The position numbers were made by a program, and so were the translations under genes. Below the pieces are notes generated by a model. It ran no database searches and was not told the origin of the DNA. It saw only the letters and a list, made by a program, of their open reading frames with translations. Of a stretch of DNA of 64,000 nt, positions 63,746-64,000 are shown piece after piece (positions within the stretch are counted from its first letter, which is position 1; every line of letters begins with the position of its first letter). This DNA is from Natronobeatus ordinarius (GTDB lineage Archaea; Halobacteriota; Halobacteria; Halobacteriales; Natrialbaceae), in assembly GCF_024362485.1 (NCBI RefSeq), contig NZ_CP101456.1, positions 3,472,001 to 3,536,000 of the forward strand, given 5' to 3'.

Positions 63746-63888
63746 GTTCTCTTCAGGTCCCTCGAGTCAAACTCGAGAAGACCGCTGGCCATCAGCGGGT
63801 CTCAAAAACACTACCGTGCGGTCAGCGTTGAAACGGTGGACGAGTTAGGAAAAGGTTCAGCAGCCTTGGGGAACGGATTCCACCAAAA

Positions 63889-63999
63889 TCACAGCGTGTC
63901 TTCGACGTACTGTTCCTCCCACCGGCGTCGATCTTCGATCTCCCGACGTCCTCGACGAGTCACGGAATAGACGTTCGTCCGACGGTCGGCCTCACCTTT
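63889..63999 (-). CDS. Winged-helix regulator, C-terminal end only (start outside window)
   Basis: The minus-strand frame entering from the window edge reads KGEADRRTNVYSVTRRGRRE then IEDRRRWEEQYVEDTL and stops at 63889. It is the wing and last helix of a haloarchaeal PadR/ArsR-type regulator. Only 36 residues are visible. Confidence 0.7.
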   Translation of the reverse strand, partial: KGEADRRTNVYSVTRRGRREIEDRRRWEEQYVEDTL

Positions 64000-64000
64000 C

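Noticed and set aside
1-64000. tRNA or rRNA genes and tRNA-linked attachment sites
   Set aside because: I looked for T-loop motifs and rRNA signatures and found none; integration ends for the accessory region are therefore not defined.

Overview
The window comes from a halophilic archaeon (class Halobacteria). Its proteins are very acidic, the DNA is mostly GC-rich, genes are packed with 4-nt ATGA overlaps, several starts sit about 25-35 nt from an archaeal TATA box, and the chemotaxis set is the archaeal one (CheC, CheD, CheY-CheB-CheA order). The genus cannot be told from this sequence alone.

Region 1 (1-11.5 kb) is a chemotaxis locus. The 3' end of a transducer gene faces a minus-strand run cheW-cheY-cheB-cheA-cheC-cheC(double)-cheD-cheR, and a small divergent CheW-like gene follows. 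Together they link transducers to the archaellum motor switch.

Region 2 (11.5-15.2 kb) is an insertion zone: a membrane-protein remnant, an IS1595-type element whose transposase carries a nonsense codon, and an intact IS630-type element that landed exactly between two small minus-strand genes.

Region 3 (15.2-46.4 kb) is a defence island. A minus-strand pair encodes an McrB-like GTPase with several possible modified-base reading domains and a PD-(D/E)XK nuclease. Divergent from it is a BREX locus: BrxA-like, BrxC-1, BrxB, BrxC-2, PglX, an unassigned 179-residue protein and PglZ. About 3.5 kb further on comes an SNF2-type helicase (BrxHII-like). Two BrxC copies plus this helicase fit the haloarchaeal type 5 BREX arrangement. 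Between PglZ and the helicase lie the degraded start of a second pglX, a membrane protein, a Tat-exported protein, a deoxyribosyltransferase/TIR-like protein and a winged-helix regulator. A DUF262/DUF1524 (GmrSD/BrxU-like) gene closes the island, so host methylation and attack on modified foreign DNA sit side by side.

Region 4 (46.4-64 kb) is plasmid- or ICE-like accessory DNA. It holds small HTH and zinc-finger genes, a coiled-coil plasmid-type protein with a broken second copy 10 kb away, and a dead TumE/HVO_A0114-type toxin-antitoxin pair (one gene split by a 55-bp palindromic insert, the other frameshifted) that still has a striking nested palindrome in front. It also holds hairpin MITEs related to the IS630 ends, an AddB/AddA-like nuclease-helicase pair, two Fic/Doc proteins, a DUF7342-like regulator operon and an ArdC-like antirestriction protein.
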